This document shows, piece after piece, positions 54,917-64,000 of a DNA stretch of 64,000 nt. The position numbers and the translations under genes are program-made. The notes beneath the pieces are model-generated. The model was not told where the DNA came from. It was given only the letters and a program-made list of their open reading frames with translations, and made no database searches. The stretch covers positions 1-64,000 of the forward strand of contig JACKQL020000059.1 of NCBI GenBank assembly GCA_018296165.2, read 5' to 3'. Numbering within the stretch: the first letter of the stretch is position 1; each line of letters opens with the position of its first letter. Source of the stretch: Termitomyces sp. T153 (lineage: Eukaryota > Basidiomycota > Agaricomycetes > Agaricales > Lyophyllaceae).

Positions 54917-55908
54917 GCCAGTTCTCAATAATGAAGTCGGATGGATACCCGATTATCCGGTCCGCAGAGCAATGTAATCATGAAATTCAATCAAGACAAC
55001 TGAATAAGCAGCGTCAATAATGATTTCAGAAGAGTCGTCAACTTACACATCGTCCTTTGGAATTTAGTCAAGTGCAGTGCTTATCCCTATGTTTAAAGAG
55101 ACCCCGGTCGATTCGGGAAATTGCTCAGGAAGGATGAGAAGCTGACCAACATACATTGACTTCCCAGTGGAAGTGCGATGCATCCGTATATGCTAGATCT
55201 GGTCTGAACTGTCCACTGATACACGATTCTTTTCTCTTTTTTCACTTTCCAACGCCAGTTCTCAATAATGAGATCGGATGGATACCCGATTATCCGGTCC
55301 GCAGAGCTATGTATCCATGAAATTTGATCAAGACGACGGAATAAGCAGCGTGAATAATGATATCAGAAGAGTCATCAACTTACACATCGTCCTTTGGAAC
55401 TTAGTCAAGTGCAGTGCTTATCCATATGTTTGAAGAGACCCCGGTCGATTCGGGAAGAGAAGCTTACCAACATACATTGACTTCCCGGTGGAAGTGCGAC
55501 GCATCCGTATATGCTAGATCTGGTCTGAACTGTCCACTGATACACGATTCTTTTCTCTTTTTTCATTTTCCAACGCCAGTTCTCAATGATGAGATCGGAT
55601 GGATACCCGATTATCCGGTCCGCAGAGCTATGTATCCATGAAATTTGATCAAGACGACGGAATAAGCAGCGTGAATAATGATATCAGAAGAGTCGTCAAC
55701 TTACACATCGTCCTTTGGAACTTAGTCAAGTGCAGTGCTTACCCATATGTTTGAATAAACCCCGGTCGATTCGGGAAATTGCTCAGGAAGGATGAAAAGC
55801 TTACCAACACACATTGACTTCCCGGTGGAAGTGCGATGCATCCGTATATGTTAGATCTGGTCTAAACTGCCCACTGAAACACAATTCCTTTCTCTCTTTT
55901 TTTCATTT
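54917..55908. repeat. Three-copy tandem array, unit about 321-337 bp
   Basis: Copies start at 54917, 55254 and 55575, each with gccagttctcaat. They share tacccgattatccggtccgc, cttacacatcgtcctttgg, ccccggtcgattcggg, cttcc-gtggaagtgcg and a pyrimidine run at the end. The middle copy lacks about 18 bp (attgctcaggaaggatga). Copies are highly similar, with no conserved frame. Confidence 0.92.
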
Positions 55909-56055
55909 GCCGAAGACGCTGTGGCGCTCTTATCGTAAGTATTGATAAGAAAAGGGTCACGTTTGATAGGGATGATCAGTTGTCACGTTGAGAGTTGAAA
56001 ATCCGCACGTATGTAGTTTGCCCAACCCAACTCCTACTATCATCATCACCTTACA

Positions 56056-56701
56056 ATGAGCAGTCAGTACATGTACTCATTGACAGTACAGACAACCCTG
56101 ACCTAACGAAAACGTTAACATAGACTCACCTATCCAACATCTTGACCTTCCTCTCAATCTTCCTGTTCCTGTCGACGATGGAGCCTGCGACCATCTCGTG
56201 GGTACCTCACTCCCATCGATTATTCTGCCCTCAACTGCGGCCGGAGCGCCGGTTGACGTCTCCTCGCTCAGTGGACTGACAATCGTCTTCTGCTACCCAC
56301 GCACTGGAGAACCGGGAATACCCGTCCCAATAGAGTGGGACCTTATTCCTGGAGCACGAGGGTGCACGCCACAGGCGTGTGCATTCCGTGACACATCAGC
56401 CGAACTCCGCGGTTTGGGAGTACAACATATCTTCGGTCTCTCAACACAAGACACGCCGTACCAGACGGAAGCCAAGGAGAGGCTGCACCTTCCTTTTGAA
56501 ATTTTATCGGATGCAGAGCTGAAGTGGGTTAAGGGGCTGAATTTGCCTACTTTTGAGTGGCAGGGAAAAATGCTTGTCAGGCGAATCACAATGGCCGTGC
56601 AGGATGGATTGATCATCAAGAAGTGGTATCCTATCTTTCCATCTGACAGAAATGCATACGAGGTAGTTGAGTGGTTGAAAGGACGACGGAATTCGAAGTG
56701 A
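56056..56701 (+). CDS. Peroxiredoxin-like protein (AhpC/TSA, thioredoxin fold)
   Basis: Exon 1 is only 7 nt (56056-56062, ATGAGCA). After a 61-nt intron, exon 2 runs 56124-56701, for 194 aa. The second exon opens with LPVPVDDGACDHLVGTSLPS. The thioredoxin-fold core follows: SIILPSTAAGAPVDVSSLSG, LTIVFCYPRTGEPG, then GARGCTPQACAFRD, HIFGLSTQDTPYQTEAKERL, LPFEILSDAEL, FEWQGKMLVRRITMAVQDGL and KWYPIFPSDRNAYEVVEWL. GCTPQACAF matches the peroxidatic C-T-x-x-x-C region of Bcp-like peroxiredoxins, which reduce peroxides. No signal peptide is seen, so it is probably cytosolic. The tiny first exon is inferred from frame and splice sites. A GTG-started second exon alone would lose the conserved DDGACDHL lead. 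Confidence 0.8.
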
Positions 56702-57189
56702 GGCAAGATAGTTGGTCATACGATAGTGAAAAAATCAGATGTTTCCCAGTGATATATCTTCAAGTTGAAAAAGATCGAGGCACGTAGACAAGGCTTGACA
56801 TAGTGCCAAAAGTATATCAGTCTTGTCTTTCTACCTGTAGCTGACCGTATTCCGTCATGCGCGGAGCATATCGACGGGACATTGATGGATATCGATACTT
56901 CTCGATTCATTGTTTTTACCAAAGGATGTCCTATGGCCATGGTACAAAGTTCATGAGATTTTTCCAAGTGCAAAAATGTGTTGTGAGAGTGGATGATAGC
57001 GGCAGTCACGGCAGAGGAGTCACAAGGACAACTGTGACTGATGGGCGCTTTCTGGACATTCAAAGTGTGCCTGACAGAGGCCATGCCAGAGATGCCACCT
57101 CGAGGCTGTTCCCGAACTCCCAGCTGACTAGCGCTGGCTCTTTTCAATTTTCAGTGACAAGCTCCCCGTCCTCACAGGCTAGTCCTATC

Positions 57190-57854
57190 ATGCCTTCAGA
57201 AGCAGGCCAATATGATGAGGCCCTTCTCGCCGCTGCTCCAGCAACAACTAAAGCTCAACTTCAGGTGCCGTCGCTTAGTTTGATTACATCTGGGCGAAAT
57301 CCTGAGCAGTTTTTCTGTTGCACATCCAGGAAGGTTATTCCACAGATCTTCTCAACCCCCCTCAACGCGATTCCGCCCCTCCCATCTCATCGACACAGGT
57401 TGATGCCGAGCACGGGCTCGCTCACAAGGAGTACAACGGTGTCGGCAATAAGCCAACCCCGTTCTTCCGCACCGGAAAGGGAAAAATCACTATCCTAATC
57501 CTGGTGATAGTCGTTCTTGCAGCCATCATCGGTGGTGCAGTGGGCGGTACTCAAAATCACAAGAACAACAGCGACGTTGAGAAGGCTGGACTTGGGGAAT
57601 CTTCAACATCGTCATCCGCATCTGTTCTGTCACAAGGTGCTGGCGAAACTGGCGGAGGACTTGGTGATTCTTCACCACCATCATCAAATACCAGCAACCC
57701 GTCACAACTCACTGTGTCTGCCACGACGTCATTCTCCGTTCCCTTCTTCACCTCCATCGTCCAACAAGTCTCCGTTGCGCCCGATACCTCACCGGGAATT
57801 TCAGTTGTTGCGTCAGCTCTCGCCTCTATCTTCCCAACTGAACCGTCCAGATGA
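57190..57854 (+). CDS. Small single-pass membrane protein, unrecognised
   Basis: Exons 57190-57264 and 57330-57854 give 199 aa. The N-terminus (MPSEAGQYDEALLAAAPATT, then EGYSTDLLNPPQ) is polar. One membrane segment is clear at about 75-100 (KITILILVIVVLAAIIGGAV), followed by a Ser/Thr/Gly-rich tail. There is no signal peptide, so the Ser/Thr-rich C-terminus would face the lumen or outside if inserted N-in. I do not recognise a functional family. It lies convergent to the cupredoxin gene at 58133-59740, whose product also has one membrane segment. Confidence 0.7.
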
Positions 57855-58132
57855 TCTACTTGTTGGATTTGCACCTACTTGATGTAGATCAGCGATGTAT
57901 GGCAGGAACATCATTCGGGTACACGATCTCAAATAAATCTTATGAACTATTGTACTTATACCTTACCGAGGAGAATATGGATGATACGGAGTTTTTATTG
58001 GTAGAGCGATGATCCTGCTTATGTTGTAAAGTCCCAAAAAGCACCATGATAATTTATTTATATCCATAAGACAACATAGCATAATGCAAGATAGTAAGCA
58101 TATACAAGTCCAAGAGCTGTCCAACCAGCACC

Positions 58133-59740
58133 TCACGCTCCAGCCGCCGTACGATATCCAGGAGGCCCCGGACTCTCCCCACGGCCGAACGAATCCCTAT
58201 GTGCATTTCTGGCCCCATTCAACTGTCCCTGCGAAATCATTATAGCGAGCTCCCTGGCGAGCGCATGGATATCTTCAGTACTATTAGTAGTCGTCACCAC
58301 CGGTGGCGGAGGCTTCTGTTCTGTCCTCTGCAGGACGCTGGGTATGGGAGGTAGAGGCGGTCGAGGGGAAGCTATAGTACTTTGCGGGATGCCGGGTATG
58401 GGAGGTAGAGGCGGTCGAGGTGGAGATGACGGCGGGGTGGCTCTTGTTCTCACGGGAGGAGAGGAATCAATATTAACATTAGGGCCTGAGTTTCTAGGGG
58501 TTGCGGTGCTGTATGGATGTGGGACGACGAGAGAAGAAGTTGCAGGAGGGGTAGACACGGGGGTTGATTGGGTCGTGGGAGCTAGGAGATGAGTGTTGTC
58601 CTTTGGGGAGGCAGCGAAAGAGGACGCAATGAGATTATCTGTCGGTCCATCGCTGTATGAGGGTTTTTGTGCTCGGTAGTTGAAGAAATCTTGGGATCCT
58701 CGGCGGGAGCGTTTCCTTTTGCGACGAAGGAGGACCCAGATTATGTATGTTACGATGGCGAGTAATACTACTCCACCGGCAACTGAACCGCCGATGATAC
58801 CACCCAATTTACTATTATTTTTGGTAGTTTCAGTAGTGGTTGGTATGCTTGTTGGAGGCGGAGTAATTGATGAAGAACTTGAGGTCGAAATTGATGTCGC
58901 CGAGCTCGTGGTGATCGAAGCGGGTACGACTGTTGTAGGGATCCCAGGTGGTGCCGTGGCAAACGCAGACGGGCCCGTCAGAGCAAGCGTAATCGTGGAA
59001 GGCTAGGCGCGTCAAACATGGTATCAACAGAAGAGAAAACACATCGGAAAGCACTCACTACGGCGGCTGTCACACGTTTGGCTGAAGCCGAAAATGAATT
59101 AAAAACTTCGACCGAAGGTGGGTTTATCGCTCTAATGCCCATCAATAGTGATAAGTATTGCGCCAATCTTCCATAGGTTATGGCGGACAGCACTCACCCC
59201 ACCATTCCAGATGCACAATGGCTCACAGGCACAGTTAAACCGCAATAGAGCCAGATAGCTTTAACTCAGTCAATGATGCAGCTCATACACGTACAACAAT
59301 TTAGACTATTCACGATCAGTGCTTGTTATTATCAAGTTCCAAGTTTGAGGGACCAGGGATGTCGTATTCGGTCCTGAGACCATCCCACTACTGAAGCCAC
59401 CCTCAAGTGGGAAGCATGGGTTTTCAAACATGCCCTGGATGACACTATGTACACTAAGTGGATAACGGTGAGCATTCGAAAATAATTGTGATAGGTGCAC
59501 GACTCACAGCCCGTCGAACTCGAAAACCACCATATCGTTGATCTCAGCATTAACAGTCTGAGGATCATAGAAGCTGCCTTCCCTTCCGACGTGAATCTGC
59601 GCCAATGGTTCAATTGGGATAACGAGAGGAGGAGGGGGAAGAATATGACGAACAGTTTGTGTTTCTGGGGCTACAGCAGCTCGGAAGAATGTAGCAGCAG
59701 CCAGGACGAAAAGCCCCAGCGTGGCCCTCAAGCGTGGCAT
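58133..59740 (-). CDS. Membrane-anchored cupredoxin-domain protein
   Basis: Five exons: 59740-59508, 59453-59314, 59258-59198, 59131-59059 and 59002-58133, for 458 aa. A signal peptide (RLRATLGLFVLAAATFFRAA) precedes a plastocyanin-like domain (about 45-165): IHVGREGSFYDPQTVNAEIN, DMVVFEFDG, VHSVIQGMFENPCFPLEGGF, and PIWLYCGLTVPVSHCASGMV, with the His, Cys, His and Met of a type-1 copper site in place. Next come a Ser/Thr/Pro-rich stalk, one membrane segment (GGVVLLAIVTYIIWVLL), a basic stop-transfer (RRKRKRSRR) and a cytoplasmic tail with repeated PPRPPLPPIP motifs like SH3-binding sites. Fungal secreted cupredoxins of this kind are known as extracellular serine-rich proteins. The proline-rich tail suggests signalling or cortex binding, which is inference. 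Confidence 0.82.
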
Positions 59741-61633
59741 GACCTCACTAGCCTCGCGCACGAAGAAGGTGACGAGGAAAGCAGAACAAAAAAGCAGAAA
59801 TGGGTACGATAATCAGGCACAAGAAAAAGCGGAGGAGGGAATGCAACGATGGTTGGCTCCGGCTCTATGGGACACTGTCTCTTTGTCTGTTGACAGCGGC
59901 AGATGGAATTCAAGGTCGGACAAGTTTTACCACACAGCAAAAGCTGTTATTTACAGAACACCGATGTGACTTGTTCATCTGCCAAACACTGGACCGGAAC
60001 GTGTGAGCTGAAGTACTAGTAGTAGAAGCGTCAGCAGTCGGACAGTGGCCAATGGAATAATCAGGATTCGAGAAGATCACGACTCCACCTTTGGGCGTCA
60101 AAGGATCAAAGATGGAAATGATGTCAAGGGATCAGTGTAGGTATGATTTAGAAAGGAAGCGGACAAAACATATAGATGTTTCTCTCTCAGGACAAACACT
60201 GAATGTGAGAGCTGTTCAAGTCCCTGTATTGAGGATAAGTTGACAGATTCGTCTCTACTCATTGCATCTCGATAAGTAGCGTGACATTTCTTCATGTGAA
60301 CAGTTTAAACTCGATCTTTGATGGTTCCGGCGGTGAATGCCGCATTAGCTGAATGAGGGACGAGACAGACAGGCTTGTTTGTGCCCTTCCGTAGAGGCAA
60401 AAATGGTGGTTTGATTGAATCGATGCCGGGTTCCACAGTATGACGGACCTGTGAGCCACTGCGCCCAGAATAAGCCAGAATGAAAGATTTGCATCAGGAT
60501 TTCATCAAAGATTGAATGATAGAATGAAGAGCGACTTACATAGACAACATTGTCGTGGAGTCTGCCAAGAGTCCGTGCCAACAATGTCGACTCGAATATC
60601 AAAGTATCCAAATTCACGAAGGATTGCAAGGTTGTTGGTCGTGGTAACGATGACGGTTTGGAAAATTTCAATTACCGAAAAAAATGTACCCGGGCGAGAG
60701 ATTTGAAAACCTCCTGTCTTCATTAGTGAGGGACCGCTACAAAACGTACAGCAACAAACCGCTGGATACAATTGTTAGGCTTCCCACTCCGAACTCGGTA
60801 AACTGGCAGAGCCCAAGGAAGACCCATAAAACCCGTCAGCGCGGGAAAAGGATGTTAATTATGCCACATAACTCCACGGTCACGCCACGCCCTCCACCAA
60901 TAACTTAAGGTTGAGAGAATAGTGACATATAAACTTCCTGCTTTCTCACGTCAAGGTTACGGCTTATGTATCCAAAAGGCCGTATTGTCGTAAACTGAAA
61001 AGGTTTCTTTCGCGAGTTGCGCGTTCATGGACATTTGGGGAGCCAGAATCTATCGATGGCACTTGATGAGTAATAAGGGGTTAGTATTGTTTGACGCTCT
61101 GACGTCAGTTAACATTGTTAATGATCATACTTCGTGTTCGACTACTGCTCAAGGTAGATTCTTCCGTGAGCGTTGTTGGCGCTCGGCTGATAGCGGCCCT
61201 TTACCCAGTGGATACGTTCTTAACCGGGCACAATGGAAATTGAGTCTTCAGGAGATATCAAATGTCTGGCGGTGTTAGGATCATAGGCTGATTTAGCTAG
61301 CATACAACCAAGTCAAAACAATGAAACTGTTTCAGCGATAGGAATACGTACATATCATTCACTGATGGCTCATGCATATTCAATCGAGACAAATTAGCAG
61401 CGAACAGTACAAGTGACAGGAAACGACATAGTTTGATCACTTGACACGGCATTGAGATGAATCGCAGATCTCTCTTTGAATACAAAAACACACTGGATGT
61501 CGCGTGGCTAGCGACCTAGTGCAATAGGATAAGTCGTATTGACATCAAAAGCAAAGACACACATGACAACAAAATCACTATACAGATCCAGTCCCGACTC
61601 GCGACACGTGTCCCGACGCGCTTATGTTAGTGC
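59741..61633. other. Intergenic region, no gene seen
   Basis: About 1.9 kb with only short, uninformative frames. Promoter of the cupredoxin gene on the left, 3' side of SRP9 on the right. Confidence 0.45.
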
Positions 61634-62128
61634 CTACTTCTTTTTCTTGGGCTTCTTCTTTTTCGACACTCCTCCCCCAGCTACGGATGCCGATGGCGTG
61701 ATGGTGGATGGAGCACCTGGTATAGGACTGACACGAGCCTCCTCCGTCGTCGGCGGGGCAAGCAGTGCAACAGACGGCGGAGTATCTGGTCGTTTATTCT
61801 GCATTTTTTGCATCAAGGATAGATTCAAGGCTTCAAATCGATTCAGGAAGATGGATGAATATGTCTTGAATTTGATGCACTAATTTTCAAGAGTTATCAG
61901 TAAGACCTCTAAATGATCTTGACAATGTACACACTGTCGTATTGTCCGTGATTTTCAAAACCAGTTTGCCCTCGGACGATCTCCATTTTACACTGTATCG
62001 AGCCTTAACAGTTGGGTCAACTTCACTGACTCTGAGCCTGCTGTAGATACACGAACCTTTGTAGGCGACTTGAGGTAGAGAGCTTCAGCTGCGTCCTGAT
62101 ATTCTTGCCATGAATGAATGTACACCAT
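61634..62128 (-). CDS. SRP9: Signal recognition particle SRP9 (SRP9-21 family) subunit
   Basis: Three exons: 62128-62057, 62003-61935 and 61879-61634, for 128 aa. SRP9 pairs with SRP14 on the Alu part of the SRP RNA and delays elongation during ER targeting. The start MVYIHSWQEYQDAAEALYLK matches the family's W-x-E-F-x-x-A-x-x-L-Y pattern. KARYSVKWRSSEGKLVLKIT and TTCIKFKTYSSIFLNRFEAL follow. The C-terminus is an Ala/Pro-rich linker ending in a lysine tail (SKKKKPKKKK), longer than in animals and like the fungal SRP21 form. Its ATG lies 189 bp from the divergent carrier gene, so the two share a promoter region. Confidence 0.85.
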
Positions 62129-62317
62129 GGCGCATCGAGGCCCACGGATGAGGGTGGAACCAGCGGTAGGTCACACCTGTCACAAGACAAATGGCGGAAC
62201 GGCGTGACAGGTAGCAATTCCGATAAATCCGCTTCAGACAGAGATTAGGCGGGAAAATATTCGTCTACACATCTCGCTTCACACCAACACGCGGCTTAGC
62301 TCCAATCCTCGTTGGCA
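62129..62317. promoter_or_regulatory. Bidirectional promoter region of SRP9 and the carrier gene
   Basis: 189 bp separate the start codons of two divergent genes. No specific site could be assigned. Confidence 0.5.
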
Positions 62318-63869
62318 ATGTCTACTGAGCAGAAGAAACAAGTAAAGCGTCTGTTGTTTCTTTGCTACATTCGTTATTCAGCCTGAACGTGCTCGTGTGC
62401 ACTGCAGCCCTCCCGTTCGCTGCCAACTTTGTAGCCGGAGCCATTGCTGGTGTCTCGGAGATCCTCACGTTCTATCCTCTCGGTACGATTTGGCTGCTAT
62501 TCTGCTATTCTAGAACAATATAACGTTCTGACCCCGCATTTCTATAGATGTTGTAGGTCTTCTTTTCTTTGGGTCACCAAATCCGATGACATTGTAGTTT
62601 GAAATACCCAGGTCAAGACGCGTATGCAATTGGAGACAGGGAAGTCCAAACATGGTTTAGTCGGGACACTCAGAGCGATTATCAGGGAAGAAGGGTGCGT
62701 ATTTTATTCCCGAATTTGTTACCTGACCATCGAAGTAATTTCTTATTGAATAATGCAGTGTTGGTCGGTTATACAGAGGCCTTGTACCACCACTGCTTCT
62801 TGAGGCGCCTAAGCGTGCCGTCAAATTGTATGTCCCGCATTTTTGAACGTTGGCTAACGGAGCTTATCACTTCTCAGCGCTGCCAATGATTTCTGGGGAA
62901 AGACGTACCTGAACGCGACAGGAGAGTCCAAAATGACGCAAAAGTTGTCAGTCCTGACTGGCTGCAGCGCCGGAGCAACAGTTCGTCCATCCTTCTTCCT
63001 ATCACAATTCCGTCACCTCTCTGATCAGAACTGGAACTACACTTGCAGGAAAGTTTCGTAGTTGTCCCCTTTGAGCTCGTCAAAATCAAGTAAGCCTCAC
63101 CTGACCAACATCACTGCATCATCTGACGTCACCGCGTCCATAGATTGCAGGACAAAACAAGCACGTTCAAGGGTCCTATGGATGTAGTCAAGCAAATTAT
63201 TGCAAAGGAGGGTGTACTAGGTCTTTATGCTGGCATGGAGTCGACTTTTTGGAGGTGAAGATTCGTCCATTCACGCGATCTGTATCCCTGTGCCTTACAA
63301 ATTCCAATTATAGACACGTGTACTGGAACGGAGGATACTTCGGATGCATCTTCCAAGTCAAGGCCATTCTACCGAAGCCAGAAGTAGAATATCTTACTCA
63401 TTTTTGGGGAAATTTTTGCTGATGTAGAAATACTGATCTTCAGACCTCACAAGGACAGCTGATGAACAACTTCATCTCTGGTGCTGTCGGTGGATTCGCT
63501 GGAACTGTCCTTAACACACCGTCAGTATTCTCCTTACTCCCCTCACACCCCTAACTTCACTAAATCCAACTCTGACAGATTCGACGTCGTCAAGTCCCGT
63601 ATTCAAGGAGCCACCAGAGTACCTGGTGTTGCACCCAAATACAACTGGACGTATCCTGCCCTCGCTACCATCATCCGTGAAGAGGGAGTGGGTGCACTCT
63701 ACAAGGGTTTCGTTCCTAAAGTTCTCCGACTTGCACCTGGAGGTGGCGTGTTGCTACTCGTAGTTGAGTTCACATTGGGTATCTTCAGACAGGGTATGTT
63801 ATACGTTATGAGTTCGAGTGTGATCTTTTGCTCACACTGTCTGTAGTTCTTGGGCCTCCATATATCTGA
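62318..63869 (+). CDS. ODC1: Mitochondrial 2-oxodicarboxylate carrier
   Basis: Twelve exons: 62318-62348, 62408-62482, 62548-62552, 62612-62694, 62759-62827, 62878-62980, 63049-63089, 63144-63254, 63314-63383, 63444-63520, 63579-63793 and 63847-63869, for 300 aa, the usual carrier length. Three repeats each carry a PxDxVK/PxExVK signature: YPLD-VVKTRMQ (split by the 5-nt exon), VPFELVKIKLQDK and TPFDVVKSRIQ. Blocks pointing to the 2-oxoadipate/2-oxoglutarate carrier (yeast Odc1/Odc2) are LEAPKRAVKFAANDFWGK, GPMDVVKQIIAKEGVLGLYA, GMESTFWRHVYWNGGYFG, PKYNWTYPALATIIREEG and VLRLAPGGGVLLLVVE, ending LGPPYI. It acts in the inner mitochondrial membrane, linking lysine breakdown/synthesis and the TCA cycle. 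Confidence 0.93.
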
Positions 63870-64000
63870 TGATCTTCTGGTACGAGCATGATATAGGTGG
63901 TTAGCTCTTCTGCATTGGACTAGGGTCATTTCTAGATCATCTCAGTGGAAAACGCCCTCCATACGGTATACTTGATCAACGGAAAGGATTTCAGGAGGAC
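63870..64000. other. Right-edge 3' region
   Basis: Downstream of the carrier stop. No feature seen. Confidence 0.4.

Noticed and set aside
61027..61278. 83-codon plus-strand frame
   Set aside because: No motif or context support. Probably chance.

Overview
The window looks like a piece of a mushroom-type basidiomycete (Agaricomycetes) nuclear genome. Genes are intron-dense, with mostly 45-65 nt GT..AG introns. The families present fit: RBR ubiquitin ligases in a local cluster, a DUF6533-type membrane protein, a fungal BTB protein, Cla4 with PH+CRIB+kinase, Ste12 with C-terminal C2H2 fingers, an Msb1/Mug8-like protein, and two kinds of mushroom retroelement. I rebuilt exon structures by hand from splice sites and reading frame. 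Where I give a protein length, the exon lengths sum to an exact multiple of three.

Layout. 1-4389: decayed Ngaro/DIRS-like tyrosine-recombinase retrotransposon, riddled with CpG-to-TpG/CpA changes and split by a 1.1-kb insertion with a target-site duplication. 4763-11007: three isoprenylcysteine methyltransferase (ICMT) relatives, one apparently complete (6853-7605) and two broken, with CNOT11 (8520-10139) among them. 11832-14811: Cla4/PAK kinase. 15807-15950: scrap of an RBR ligase gene. 16617-17936: DUF6533-like membrane protein. 20260-22803: two unrecognised genes. 23721-33078: RBR cluster, with two ligase genes, a BTB gene, an RBR pseudogene and a 788-codon open frame joining the RBR N-terminal region to a reverse transcriptase. 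33475-37886: glycogen phosphorylase. 39049-46192: Msb1/Mug8-like protein of 2,270 aa with a long acidic tail. 47270-50677: Ste12. 50678-56055: repeat-rich gene-free DNA with a 1-kb three-copy tandem array. 56056-59740: peroxiredoxin-like protein, a small membrane protein and a membrane-anchored cupredoxin. 61634-62128: SRP9. 62318-63869: mitochondrial 2-oxodicarboxylate carrier with a 5-nt exon.

How the genes relate. Cla4, the Msb1/Mug8-like protein and Ste12 belong to Cdc42/Rho polarity and MAPK signalling, and ICMT modifies CAAX proteins such as Ras/Rho GTPases and lipopeptide pheromones. They lie within 45 kb, but no operon-like arrangement is implied. Gene order otherwise looks like ordinary fungal housekeeping.

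The most unusual feature is the RBR/reverse-transcriptase fusion at 30712-33078. Its reading frame is fully open and the RT catalytic aspartates are kept, while three of the four expected RNase H acidic residues are replaced. The intron donor that follows the homologous RBR exon appears to have been turned into coding sequence. No tRNA, rRNA or CRISPR feature could be supported.
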